Shown piece after piece: positions 1-10,824 of a stretch of DNA of 29,967 nt. The first letter of the stretch is position 1. Each line of letters starts with the position of its first letter. The notes beneath the pieces were generated by a model. The model did not search any database. It was given only the letters and a program-made list of their open reading frames with translations, and was not told the origin of the DNA. A program made the position numbers and the translations under genes. The DNA comes from Folioceros fuciformis (lineage: Eukaryota > Anthocerotophyta > Anthocerotopsida > Anthocerotales): the NCBI GenBank assembly GCA_049999805.1, contig JBNGIO010006236.1, positions 363,101-393,067 on the forward strand, given 5' to 3'.

Positions 1-1608
1 GGCCAAGCTCAGTGCCAGCGAGAAGGAGAAGACCAAGCTGCGGGAGCGCCAGCGGCGTGCCATCACCACCAAAATCTTTGCCGGACTGCGCAAGTACGGA
101 GGCTACAATCTGCCTCCCCGGGCGGACATCAACGATGTGCTCAAAGCGCTGGCGCATGAGGCCGGCTGGACTGTGGAACCCGACGGCACTACTTACCGCA
201 CTCAGGTTCCCGCACATCACTCCCGTGCTCTTGCCCTTGCCCTTCCCTCCTCGCCACCTGCCTTTTGCTCCCAAACCTGCTTTGCTTGCGCAATTTCCTG
301 CTCCTCAACGTTCCGTGTGTCTGCTCTGTGCCCAAATTTGGCACTCCGATGCTGGTTTGTCGCGCTGGTTTAAGGATTTTTCCCGTGTTGAATCGCGCTT
401 GTTTTCGTGTTGCAATCCTGTGCCTGTCCGTTGTCTGCGGGAGGCAGAGCTGCCTGCTCTGTGCTCTGTGCTGTTTGGATGATTTTAGAGGCTTCATGCT
501 AGTACGATCCGTTTCTTCCCGGCCACGGCACCGAGAGAGAGTGGCGCTGAGAGCTGGGAACCTTGCTCTGTCCTTTGTCTGCTGCTGTCGTTGTTGTAGC
601 AGTCCGGATTTGCATGGGAGAGCTACAGTCCACGACACTGCGCTGTCGTTAGATGCTCGTACGTTGAACAGCTTTGACCGGCTCGGGGGGCCGTGGTTAG
701 GCGCATCGACGGATTTGGATTATGTGATGGCGGAGGAGGAAGGGATGCATGGCGTGCGTTGGCGTTTTCTAATCTGTCGGACTGTATGCAGAGTGCGCGC
801 CTGTTGATCGGGCTCATTCCGGTACCCACGGTGTTGTGTTGGGATCTGATGGAATTTTCCTTGCGTGCAGGGAGTGCAGCAACCTGCGAGCAGCCACAGC
901 CATGGACACCTATCGATGCGGCAGCCTCTGGGCGTGGGTGTGGGTGTGGGAGTTCCTCCGGGCCGTGCTCTCGGGGTGGTGCCTCCTGGTGCGAACGCGC
1001 TGCCTGCTGGATTCAACTGCACGCTTGCAGGCATCATGGCGGCGGGAGGGGACCTGGCATCAGATTTCCGGGAAGGGAACTGCTCCACCACGGCCTCCCC
1101 GCGCCATGTGAGCAGCCTTCATTCCAACAGCTCGTCCATGACCTTGATGCACGCCAGCTCCAACCTGTCATCGCCATTCGCGTCCCCGGCTTCTAGTGAA
1201 GGTGGGGGACCGAGCATGCGGCTTCCCAATCCTTATGGAGGAGGTATCACCAGCGGGTATGCTGCTATGGCTCAGGCGGATGTGAGGGACAGGGATTCGC
1301 AGGGAATCAAAGACGAAGGGCCTCACGCCGGCTATTTCACGGCGGATACTCTGGAGCAGCGGGACTTCAATGCGCGGGAGATGGCGCTCCGGGATCTGTC
1401 GGGACGACAGAGCAGCATGATGAACAACCTCCTCTACAGCCAACACCTAGGTATGGGGGTGGGACACCCATCTCGCTATGGCCAGCCGAGAGCCATTCCC
1501 CCGTCCATGATGCTTCTGAGCTCACCGCTCCCATATCTGCAGGAGTCGAGAGCTTCCAATGACAACACTCCCATCGGGTCCCCCCAGCCTCATGGGGGCA
1601 ACGGCTGA
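1..1608 (+). CDS. BES1/BZR1-family transcription factor, 5' end outside window
   Basis: Exons are 1-205 and 871-1608, with a 665-bp GT-AG intron (CAG|GTTCCC ... GTGCAG|GGAG) in phase 0. Exon 1 encodes the family's N-terminal DNA-binding region: basic [20 protein letters not shown] followed by [32 protein letters not shown]. In the family this non-canonical bHLH-like fold binds BRRE/E-box promoter elements in the nucleus and acts downstream of GSK3-type kinases. Exon 2 is Ser/Pro-rich with several SP/TP sites ([23 protein letters not shown]), typical GSK3 target contexts. It ends PQPHGGNG-stop, and I do not see the C-terminal LxLxL (EAR) motif of angiosperm members. The gene is cut by the left edge, so the start is unseen. 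Family assignment is firm for exon 1; the exon 2 frame rests on the phase match. Whether it responds to brassinosteroid cannot be told from sequence. Confidence 0.88.
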
Positions 1609-2007
1609 GTGAGTGGGAGCAGTCAGTGGGACAGGTGGAGGTGAGGTTCGTGGATCGTGGATCCAGCCTCCAGGATCCCCATGGATGTCGACGCTGGACG
1701 CAGGGCAAGGCTGAGTTTGGGAAATGTCATGGGGTGAGGACCTCGTGTCGAGGCGAGCAATATGTCCGTGCTGGCGACCAGTGATGTTTGAAATGCGGGA
1801 GGGGAGTATCCTGGACCCTGGATGGGGCAAAATAGTAGGGATGGGAAGGCGACCGGGAAGGCGAGCTTCTACAGTGATGCGCACATGGCGGTTGGAGGGA
1901 GCTTAGGGCACCGTGCGACGTTGTTCCCCAGGCCTAGGGTATCCCCGCGGTCAAGTCTCGGCATTGACAAGCTCTCTTCGAGGGACCCGATCCGACGCGA
2001 CCCGACC

Positions 2008-2052
<45 letters not shown>

Positions 2053-2584
2053 CAATGGCAGAGTGTTGTAGGGGAAGACGAGACGGCATCCGCCTCCTTG
2101 TTCCCTCTCTGCACTTCTCAGTAGTGAGTCGCAGGCTAGGCAGGGCTTTCAGCATCGAAAGCGTCACAGGTTTGGAGCCGTAGGCTGGTTGATTCACAGC
2201 TGCATTCTGTACCTGGCCTCGGTTGGCGCTCTGTCTCTGCTGCCGTGTGCTGTACATTTGTGTGTCTGGACTGGGAACGGACGGACACCGGACATTTACT
2301 GGACTGGACTGCTGCCAAGCCGGGGACCGTGGCCACGGCCGCCGGAGCCCCGGCTCGGCGCGCCCTTTCATTTCTCACGGGCCTAGACTTAAGATCTAGC
2401 CTTTGTGTTTGAAGTCAATCTGGCCACTCTTTCTTTCCCTTTCCTCTCCTCTTCTCTGCTTTGCTCTCCTCTCCCGTTCCCGATCTATTGTCTCGTGTGT
2501 GGATGTGGTGTTGTGTTTTGTTGATGCGCGTGCTGATTTCTGCTGTGAGACTGAGTTGCACACATATTAGCTTTAGGTGGACAC
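1609..2584 (+). other. 3' flank of BES1/BZR1-like gene, no further gene
   Basis: This is presumed 3' UTR and downstream spacer. Open frames here are short or built on the CGA repeat and show no family resemblance. I see no clear polyadenylation signal. Confidence 0.5.
2008..2051 (+). repeat. (CGA)n trinucleotide microsatellite
   Basis: About 14.7 uninterrupted CGA/GAC units lie 400 bp after the BES1/BZR1-like stop, possibly in its 3' UTR. The array alone creates the poly-Arg and poly-Val frames seen on either strand, which are not genes. Confidence 0.95.
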
Positions 2585-2636
2585 GTTGCGAGGTTGCGAG
2601 GTTGCGAGGTTGCGAGGTTGCGAGGTTGCGAGGTTG
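2585..2636 (+). repeat. 8-bp tandem repeat (GTTGCGAG)n
   Basis: Six and a half perfect copies of GTTGCGAG. Confidence 0.95.
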
Positions 2637-3345
2637 GAGAGTGGAGGGGGATTATGAACGTTTGGAGTGGCAGAGGAACATGTCCGGGCGCAGGACAGTG
2701 CATACGTCCCGTCAGGGAACGCGTCCATGGCTGACTGTCTATCATGGCTCTGATGATGGCGGGTAGAGAGGTGGCAGCCGCAGTGGGAGTGGCAGTGGGT
2801 GAAAGGCCTCTTTTGCAGGTCCGGACCGCGGGCTGGACTGGGACGGGCCTGTCCACTGCGCTCTGCTCTGTGCGCTCTGGCTCTGCGCACTGGGCACTGG
2901 GCACTGGTGTCTACTGGGTACTGTGCAGCGGGCAGTGGGCAGCGGGCAGTGGCCTGGGCTGGACTGGGCTAGGCTGGGCTGGCCTGCGCTGCCCGTAACA
3001 TGTCAGAGGCCTGAAAGTGGCTCCTGCGCTCATCATGGCATGGGGCTCCGCATGCCATGATTGGCCTTTCCTTGGATAAAATTTCCATCATGTGCTGGCT
3101 GGCTGTGCGCTCTGCTGCTGGCTGCTGGCTGCTGTCTGCACTCCGCACCCCATGTACGTTACAAGAAAAGAACAAGTCTATAATAGTCCACTGAGACGGA
3201 ATTTTTCTGTCATGGGACTTGGTACTTGACCATTTGTATGTATGTACGTGTACCATGGAGTGCCTAACTTACAACTTCTCAATTGGACACCTAAGTTGTC
3301 AATTTAATTTGTATAATTATAAAATGTTTTCTCATCTCATGGTTA
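2637..3345. other. Gene-free spacer with degenerate GC-rich repeats
   Basis: Degenerate short repeats fill 2887-2995 (variants of GCACTGG, GCAGTGG and CTGGGCTGGA) and 3112-3136 (GGCTGCT). The 3' part, about 3270-3335, turns AT-rich just before the SINE-like element. No coding similarity is visible. Confidence 0.6.
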
Positions 3346-3600
3346 CGAAGCGGCTGTAGCTTACTAGTGACAACTCCACGTTGTGGCCGTCGAGATTTGG
3401 GCTCGAATCCCAGCAGCCACAGACAGATATCAAGCAAGCACAGAGGAAGCCCCTTTTAAGAGGCGCGAATTAGGCTTGTAAGAAAGAAACCCTGTGCAGG
3501 GACCTTCCTCGCAAACATAGAGAAAGTTCCTTTTCCGGGGCGCTTGTAAGAATTAGGCTTGTAAGAAAGAAAGAAACCCTGTGCAGGGACCCTCTTCCTC
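3346..3600 (+). mobile_element. tRNA-derived SINE-like element
   Basis: A tRNA-like head covers about 3350-3421. It has a possible acceptor stem GCGGCTG pairing imperfectly with CAGCCAC, an A-box-like TAGCTTACTAGTG (3357-3369), a T-arm TTGGG-CTCGAAT-CCCAG, and a near-perfect B box GGCTCGAATCC (3400-3410). The D and anticodon arms do not fold well, so this is not a working tRNA. A non-tRNA body follows with a duplicated module. Together this is the layout of a plant SINE (Pol III promoter head plus unrelated body). I could not define target-site duplications or a tail, so the ends are approximate. The alternative is a tRNA pseudogene next to an unrelated repeat. Confidence 0.5.
3441..3600 (+). 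repeat. Duplicated module in the SINE-like body
   Basis: Two copies, about 3444-3510 and 3523-3600, share AATTAGGCTTGTAAGAAAG, CCCTGTGCAGGGACC and a trailing TTCCTC. The second copy has an extra GAAA and a short insertion before AATTAGG. Confidence 0.75.
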
Positions 3601-4410
3601 TCGTGTTTTCCTGTCAGGAGCTTCTTTCTTCCTGCTGTCCCGGAGTGACAAGAGTGTAGAGTACGTACGGAGGAGAAAGTGCTTATGCTTGTTGTGGCAT
3701 GCCATGCGGGGGATAAAGTGGGCCATTTAAGAAGGTCCTAATGATAAATCCATAATGTTGTAATGGACAGGATCAAGGCGGCGATCCTGGCGTTTTCTTT
3801 TGGTAGCCCTGGAAAACGGTCTGACTGCCATGGACTGTCGTTCCGTGGGGAATGCCGGGAATCCTGTTGAGCAGGAACGGGGACGGGGACGGGGACGGGG
3901 ACGGGGACTGGAACGGAGTGAGAGTCGGAGCCAGCCTCTCATCAGCTCTGGCCCGTTCTCTCGCGCGCGGGCACTGCACTGCACTGCGCTGCAGATGGCA
4001 GATGGCAGCGGTTGACAGTTGGCCTCCAGCACACAAGTTTGACTGGGCGGACCCGATTGACCGCCCTTGACTCTCATGAGCTCTCGTCCCACGGAACTGT
4101 GCCCTGGGGCCAGGGGGGCGTCTCCTCCAAACACCTCCCGCTGTTTGTAAGCCCAAGAAATGCACCTTACAATGCTTATTATTGCCGTTGCACTGTTTGC
4201 AGTGTCTGTGCGCAGATGTGGCAAACTTGTCACGGATTTTCAAGAGTACGTGTCGTCATTACATCTCCCAAGCCGCTCAAGTCTCAAATCTTCTGAGCTC
4301 CTCGCCTGGCCTGGCCTGCCCTGGCTCTGCCTGCCCTGCAATCCATGATTCGGGACATGCAATCCTCCTCCTGCCTCTTCCCTCTCCCTCTCCCCCTCCC
4401 TCTTCCTCTC
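3601..4410. other. Gene-free spacer
   Basis: No reading frame here resembles a known family. It contains the G-rich hexamer array at 3878-3908 and ends in a CT-rich tract (4376-4410) that runs into the assembly gap. Confidence 0.5.
3878..3908 (+). repeat. (CGGGGA)n array, G-quadruplex type
   Basis: Five runs of GGGG on the plus strand (3879, 3885, 3891, 3897, 3903) are separated by 2-nt AC loops. This fits the standard G4 pattern with very short loops. Confidence 0.9.
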
Positions 4411-4510
4411 NNNNNNNNNNNNNNNNNNNNNNNNNNNNNNNNNNNNNNNNNNNNNNNNNNNNNNNNNNNNNNNNNNNNNNNNNNNNNNNNNNNNNNNNNN
4501 NNNNNNNNNN
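4411..4510. other. Assembly gap (100 N)
   Basis: Exactly 100 N follow a CT-rich low-complexity tract and precede a C-rich one. The gap probably reflects an unresolved simple repeat; its true length is unknown. Confidence 0.99.
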
Positions 4511-4877
4511 CCCCCATTCCCCGCTCCCTATCGGCTCGCTTTCACATTGCAACGGTCCTTCCCGCATCCCTCGGCTCAACTTTCTATTTTTACTTCCCTC
4601 TCAGTCTGTCATACAACCTCCATCTGCCTACTGGGTTGCATTGCGTACAGATTTCAACAATGACATACGTCAGGATAACTGTAGCCGCTTCGGCATTGCT
4701 GCCGCAAAATGACGTCCTCTACCTAGGTTATGACAAAGCTGCAGACATCACGCCCGCGTGAGACCCGTGACGGCCGCGCTGTCTCCGACACTGGCCCGTG
4801 ACTGGGCTGGACCACGGGTAGGGTAGCAGATACCACTTCGGCTCCGACGACAGGATGGATATCCGGGACCGGACCCC

Positions 4878-7159
4878 TTACGACTCTTCACGATGCCTCT
4901 CCATCATCTGCACGAAGTCCAGGAAAGCCAGATCTGCATCATGAGGTCCAGGAGAGGACTCTGGGTGATACTGAATTCCCATCGCCTTCATCGCTGGGTA
5001 TGATAACCCAGCACAGGTGCCATCGTTCAAATTCACGTGCGTCACTTCCACTCCGCTCGGAAGCGTTGCTGGATCCACGGCGTAGTTGTGATTCTGTCCA
5101 CACCCACACACATGTAGTGTGCTCAGCCTATTTACGACAAATGGACACGGGCCTCTACCCACATAACCAACTTGCTGCATCGCAAACCATGCATACATCA
5201 AGACAGTGGGTGAGAACAAAACCTGTGAACTTATCTCGACTCGCCCTGTTGGCAGATGGCGGACAGGATGGTTCCCCCCATGGTGACCGAACTTCATCTT
5301 GAAGGTCTTGCCACCAAGCGCTTGTCCCAGTAGCTGATGCCCCATGCATATACCCAACACGGGAATTTTTCCAACAAGTTCCTTCACGTTCTCCACCGCA
5401 TACGGAACAGCAGAAGGATCTCCAGGGCCATTGCTGAAAAGAATGCCGTCAGGCTTCAGCTTTATCACTTCAGACGCAGGCCACGTGGATGGAACAACAG
5501 TTATCTTGCAGCCATAGGATGTTAATCGCCTCAGAATATTTTGCTTGATGCCAAAGTCGTACGCAACCACCTGCCCACATTTACAGGATAATCATCACAA
5601 CAAGAAACGAAACAAAACGAAACGCATCCTGCACAACCACAAACTCAGCTTTGCAAGGTATAAGAACACCAACGTGGAACTTCGCAGAAACAGCATCGAG
5701 GGTTTTCCGGCTAAACTCCCATTCTTCTCCTGTCTTGTCTGTCCATTCATAAGGCTCCGTACACGAAACTCCAGTTATGAGATCCTTCCCTGAAACACAA
5801 ATCATACATCACATTTGTGTCAGTTGTTACGGAACTCCCAACCCCGGCTCCATAACACAGTCTTTCACTTCCTGTCGACTCGCACCCCTCGACAAGCTGA
5901 GTAGCGCAGCACTTGCCTACGATTTCCCAATTCCGTGCCAGGTGCAAAAGCTCTTCATCAGTCTTAGTTGCATCAGTGCTTAGTACACCTATCAAACTTC
6001 CATCTTCTCTCAATCGGCGCGTGATAGCTCGTGTGTCGACATCAGCTGGAGCACAATGCAAAGGTCCGATCGTCAACAATAGAGCAGTCCACCTTCTCAG
6101 CAATGCACCCATCTGTTGACTCAGCAATTTGAGGCAATCTAAGTACTGTGCACAGCTCCTACTCTCCACACATATCGAAGGCTAGTGCATTCACCTATAC
6201 CCATGACACGCCTGTCACGAAGATAGCTGTCCAGAGTTTGTGACGACCTCCAATTCGAGACACTGCATGAATGCAACCAAACCCTCAGGATCGACAACAC
6301 AACAATGAGAACAGAAAGTAATCGAGAAGTTAGGAGGAACTTACAGTGGACTTAGAGACCTGATGACTAGCCCAGCCAGGTGACACTCCGCTGATTCTTC
6401 ATCACCTGGAGGCATCCACGTCCTCATCCTCAGTTCTTCATACTCAGCATGAAGCGGATGTGACAAAGCGACTCCATCTAGCCTTAAGGGGGTCGAACCC
6501 AAATTATGCACTTCAGTCAAACCAGTCACTCACCAACATTGATTCCAGTGTTCCCGATGTGCGGTTGTGTCATAAGCACAATCTGACCGGCATAACTTGG
6601 ATCAGTCAGAATTTCCTGGTAACTGCACTCAAACCAATTGTAGAATCAGATGGACAAACTCATGCTCCTACAACACAACGACAACGAACCAGTTTCCGCC
6701 AAACGCTCAAGGTTGAATACTGCATACCCTGTCAAGGAAGTGTTAAAAACAACTTCGCCAACCTTGGTGTCCGTTGTGCCGAAGGACGTCCCTCGCCATA
6801 TGGACCCGTCTTCCAGCACAAGTCTGGAATCTGTAGTCTTCCATGGTTTCTTCACTGCACCATCAGAATTAGGTCAGAGCCGCACTCCGCATAATCACGA
6901 CAATCCAGCAAATTTTGGCTTCAGTAAAGCGTGCCAAACCTCCGAGGACTGTGCCATCCACTGTAGCCACTTCACACCTGACGCACCCGCCCAATTTGAG
7001 TTTGCGCCCCAGCTGCAGTGCCTGGTTCTTCGTCCATCCAAGCCCCTGCCGACCTCCGAACTGCAAGACTTTGGAGGAAATCGGCCCATGCCACAGCGAG
7101 CCCTCCAAGTCCACCACCCCGGAGCCAACTGGGCAGGCGATTCGGTCCACAGCCGCCAT
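4878..7159 (-). CDS. CARA: Carbamoyl-phosphate synthase small (glutaminase) subunit, plastidial
   Basis: This subunit hydrolyses glutamine and passes ammonia to the CARB subunit, making carbamoyl phosphate for arginine and pyrimidine synthesis in plastids. Exons (minus): 7159-6940, 6854-6728, 6622-6534, 6405-6345, 6262-6195, 6045-5917, 5789-5674, 5570-5223, 5093-4878, giving 457 aa. All joins keep phase. About 70 N-terminal residues form a putative transit peptide. The small-chain N domain follows ([52 protein letters not shown]), then the class I GATase domain ([11 protein letters not shown]). The catalytic triad is Cys345 (GICMGHQ), His429 and Glu431 (QYHPES). The Cys-His spacing of 84 equals that of E. 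coli CarA as I recall it, which supports removal of the last intron. Intron 6 has a GC donor (AG|GCAAGT). Introns are 82-149 bp. The exon 7 donor (CAC|GTTGGT) is the least certain. Confidence 0.95.
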
Positions 7160-7215
7160 TGCCCACCACTACACCGGAAGAACGCTGACGCCAGAGAACG
7201 CCAAGCAGGGCCGGG

Positions 7216-7223
7216 AATAAATA
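7216..7223 (-). promoter_or_regulatory. Possible TATA element of CARA
   Basis: On the minus strand TATTTATT lies 57 bp upstream of the CARA ATG. The position is plausible for a short 5' leader, but the match is weak. Confidence 0.25.
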
Positions 7224-8079
7224 CGGGGAGGCGCGCTAGGGCGGAAGAGCAGACAGTGATCCACGTCAGCGTGACAAATCGCACCTCTTTTCGCAGCCCG
7301 ATTCTTGTAGTTGCGAACAAGACGATTTTTATTTTATGATGCTACATAGTAAGCAAGAACGAGGCGTCTCCTTCTCACGTAATTACAGCGGGACTAGGTT
7401 CTATATAGTCAATTTCTCCTCCCTCCAAAGTCACATATGGCCAACCTCAGTTCTATCCAAGTCACTCATCGAGACCTAGAAAGTTTGAAAAGGAGGGATT
7501 GTTCCCTTGGAGAAGCCCTTCACAGTGTGAGAGGAGAAGGGCACGAAATGCTCCCAATCGTAATGGAATATGCTCGTTCTCCTTCCGGAGACCTAGTGCT
7601 GTCGTATCATGCGACTGCGAGACCGAGATCTTAACTAGGCGTGCGAAAGGCTAGCAAGGTGTTGGTGATCAAAGCGAGTTCCATTGAAACACAATATATT
7701 ATGCATCCCGCAAGAAATGGGGCAACGCCAATTATGTGTGTCCACCAAGACTTGGTAACCTTGTAAGCTTCGTTTGCTCTTGAAGAAGAATATCGTTGTT
7801 CACGACAGTTTACCCGAGAAGCCTCAACATGGTTACAGACGCTGTTGCTAGAGATACATTTGCCCTAAGTCAGAACAGAACATTTAAGCTAAACATTGGT
7901 ACAAAAGAAGATCGCCTTGAACAGAGGCTGAATGGAATATACAGGTACACCATCGCCATACTGGCAACTCTTTTGCCCGTACCACACCAGACCCTCATCC
8001 TCTAAACTGCAAATAAGGATCTACTTTACAACCTACAGACCTACTGGAGAATTACACCTACGACAGCAGAAAGAAGTTC
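7224..8079. other. Spacer between CARA promoter and ERD4 3' end
   Basis: Both flanking genes are on the minus strand, so this holds upstream sequence of CARA and the 3' UTR of the ERD4-like gene. The small plus-strand frames (for example 7437-7634) show no family resemblance and no splice partners. Confidence 0.5.
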
Positions 8080-10824
8080 TCAAGCGGGAAGGGCTGGAGA
8101 CGTAATACCTGAGGACGATCTAGAGCTCATATTAGACCTTGCATCTTCAAATTCATCAGCATCAACCATCTCAGGTTCGACAGGGAGAAGGCAGCTGGGC
8201 GTGTATGCCTCTACAAGACTTGATACAGAGGGCACCTCCTCAAGCTCATTAGTAGCCTCCAGCAATGACACTGATGTAATGGATGTGTAGTAGAACTTGC
8301 GACAAATAATGAAAAATGCTACGGTGGCAATAGGCAGGGGGAGGAGGAAGATTGCGTAGGGGAATTTTTTAATTCCGAAATACCCTAGATTGGTGAGCTG
8401 CGAGACAAACAAGGCTGCCAAAATCCGAGCATGAATATGGGGCCACATCCGCCCACCGCTTTCCCAGTCGGGCACGTACACTTTCAGAACCTGTAATCCA
8501 ACAGACGACCATGATCATGCTTCCAGACAACTCAAAGCACTGCTTCGAAGAGTCAAATGAAATAAGAGACGAATCTGACCTGATTCCTAAGAACCAACCA
8601 ACCAAATCCGAAATACAGGATGGAGAAAGGCAAAATTAAGGGGGAAATGACTGCGTAACACAAGGTAATGGTGACAATAAGCATGTCATTAGGTACAGCC
8701 TGGGCATAGTCCAAAGCCCCGGGGGCCCAAGCATCCTCCATCTCCTTCTCAGACTTCGCAAGGTATCTACGCTTCAGGTGGTACATGACAAGTGGTACAA
8801 GGCGTGACAATTCCAGTCCGTAACCAACGAAGAATCTGTCATGGAACACAGTGTAGACAATATTAGAGTGGACTGAGCATGCTGTGAGTGTGACCACCTA
8901 CGACCTTCCCAACCATACCAGAGGCACGGTTACGAGAACTTACTTGAGGGCCACAAAGGTTATGAAGAAGGTTGCACTCGGCGGCAGAGAGGTGGCCAGC
9001 AAAGTGACAGCAGAACCTGGATCTTTCATAATGGCTTTCCCGGAGGCCCACAAAGTACCTCCGATGGTGACTCCCAGGAATACATTGAAGACTATGAAGT
9101 AGAAGTACTTCCCAGCTGCAGCTCGTGCCATGTGACTTTCAGAAACAATACCCTCTTGCTTAGATAGAAACAAGAGCAACTTGGGCAGAAGAGCCAGAAA
9201 TATGATGAGGGCCAGCTGGGGGAGATAAGCCTCGAGCACAGATTTGAGAACCCCAATGCGCACAACCGGCTTGATGAAAGGGGCTGTCTTTTCAAGGTTC
9301 TGCAAAGTTGTGAGTGCAGAGATGAAACTGATTGGTACCATGTAGAAGACCACTGTGAGGAAGACTACAACGTAGACCACAAGCTCCCGAACAGCTCGAA
9401 CAGGAAACCGAATCGCCAGGTTGCTCCACACAACTTCCCGAGGTTCTGGGGCCGGCTGAGTCTGCCAGGTGTTAGCTCGTGGGGCGTGGACAGACTGTCC
9501 TGCAGCAGCAGCGTCCCTTCTGGAGTTGAAGAAACATAAAGCAGCGCCCTGCTCCTGCGCTCTGGCCTTGGTCTGCTCCTCTTCCAGCAGGGCAGTCAAC
9601 TTCTTGATTTCCTCATTGTAGGTGTCTATGGAGTCAACCTTATTTCCGTACAAACCGAACTTGCCTGTCTTGTGTTGGGGACGCACCCGTTCCACATCAT
9701 TCTTGGTCTTACTGAGAGACCACACAGCCTCCGCATGGGCGAGCTTGGCTTTCGCCTGCTCCAGCTGGCCATACACCTTCAAGACCTGCAGAAACAAAGG
9801 TAGCAGCAGCAGAGTGAAGGTGAGACAAACGCCGACAAGCAGTCCAGCAGGAGCATGCCATTCAGGGTAGGAACCGGTCTTGCATACCTTATCCACTTTG
9901 GTTACCACAAGGCATTTCTCGTACGTGTCAGGGTGCAGCTTCTTCATGAACGAATTAACCTTGTCCTCCATGGTTCCGTTCTTGGCGGCAGGGATGTCAC
10001 GAACTAACACCGCGAACTGCTCCGGTTTGGGCTTAGCAGACCCTCTGTATGCGCCACGGAGAGCGAGGACATGCTGATACGTTCTAAGAAGAACAATGTA
10101 AGTGGCGATCGAGATGATGTAGGCGACGATGAGGAATGCCCAGAGGCGATCGCTCTTTTCCTACAACACAGGAGCGAACAAGACAAAGAAGGGACGAGTG
10201 AAGGTCAGAATTCAGGAAGCCCACATTCTCTACCAAAAAGAGCCAAGAAACAAAAAGCCACAGCCACCAACCAAGACATTGCCCATGGCTGCATTGTCGA
10301 TGTTCCCAAACTGCACGGCCGGCTTCCCGTCCGCAATAGCCTTCTTCACCGCCTCCTTGTTTCCCTTGTCCGTGGCAGCCAAGGGGACTAACAAGAACAG
10401 GCTGGGAATCGCAGCAATAACGAGGATCTGCAAAACTGCAACAGCCAAGGAGAGGATACCACACTGCAATCACTGAAGGCTGGGCCCAGGTCCCCCCTTA
10501 AATCACTCCTCGCTTAGGAGAAAAAAAAAAAAACAAGAAGAAACGCAACACACCAGCCTTCTGAAACAGGACGTAGATGGCAGCATCCAGCCCGCCCACA
10601 TTCACCAAATCCTCCTCAGTGGCCGTCCACGCCTCTTTGGCCCACGAAAGGGGCGTTCTCCTTTTGGCGTTGTCCGGCGGACCCAGCCCTTGTATGATCC
10701 GCGCAGGATAGTAAATAACATAGTTGGCGGGGCGCCTGGACAGCAGCGCGAAAATGGTGACCAGCACCGCGAAGATGACGAAGGAGGTGGAGAGCGAGGT
10801 GATGAGCGACGAGAGTGACACCAT
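8080..10824 (-). CDS. ERD4: CSC1-like protein ERD4 / OSCA3-type mechanosensitive cation channel
   Basis: Members of this DUF221/OSCA-TMEM63 family are osmo- and mechanosensitive Ca2+-permeable channels; ERD4 is the dehydration-induced OSCA3 clade. Exons (minus): 10824-10554, 10435-10272, 10160-9888, 9785-8944, 8835-8580, 8490-8080, giving 738 aa (Arabidopsis ERD4 is close to 725). The chain collinearly matches ERD4: N-terminal membrane helix (TSFVIFAVLVTIFALL), IYYPARIIQGL, LVPLAATD, RLWAF, KPEQFAVLVRDIPA, a cytosolic loop with coiled-coil character (LEQAKAKLAHAEA), PEPREVVWSNL, the pore-region helices (FISALTTLQNL, PFIKPVV, LLFLSKQEG, AAAGKYFYF, LATSLPPSATFF), FFVGYGLELSR, GWLVLRNQ, and an acidic/serine-rich tail. 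All introns are compact (89-118 bp). The exon 2 donor could be TTG|GTTGG (chosen because it keeps the family length) or AAT|GTCTTG. Intron 3 is stop-free and in frame. Confidence 0.95.

Noticed and set aside
1869-2371. Poly-Arg and poly-Val frames
   Set aside because: Translations of the CGA microsatellite, with no family features outside it.
4182-4761. Frames reading through the N gap
   Set aside because: They exist only because N is translated as X.
4878-5570. One continuous 230-codon frame covering the CARA C-terminus
   Set aside because: The middle 43 codons break the glutaminase fold and change the Cys-His distance from 84; both ends have GT and AG. Treated as an intron.
6481-6520. B-box-like GGGTTCGACCC on the minus strand, possible tRNA
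   Set aside because: It lies in CARA intron 3, has no A box at the right distance and no cloverleaf.
7437-7634. 65-codon plus-strand frame between CARA and ERD4
   Set aside because: No homology signal, and it lies antisense to the likely CARA promoter and ERD4 3' UTR.
8940-10010. 356-codon continuous frame in ERD4
   Set aside because: It runs through intron 3; removing 9786-9887 restores the gap-free match to ERD4 proteins.
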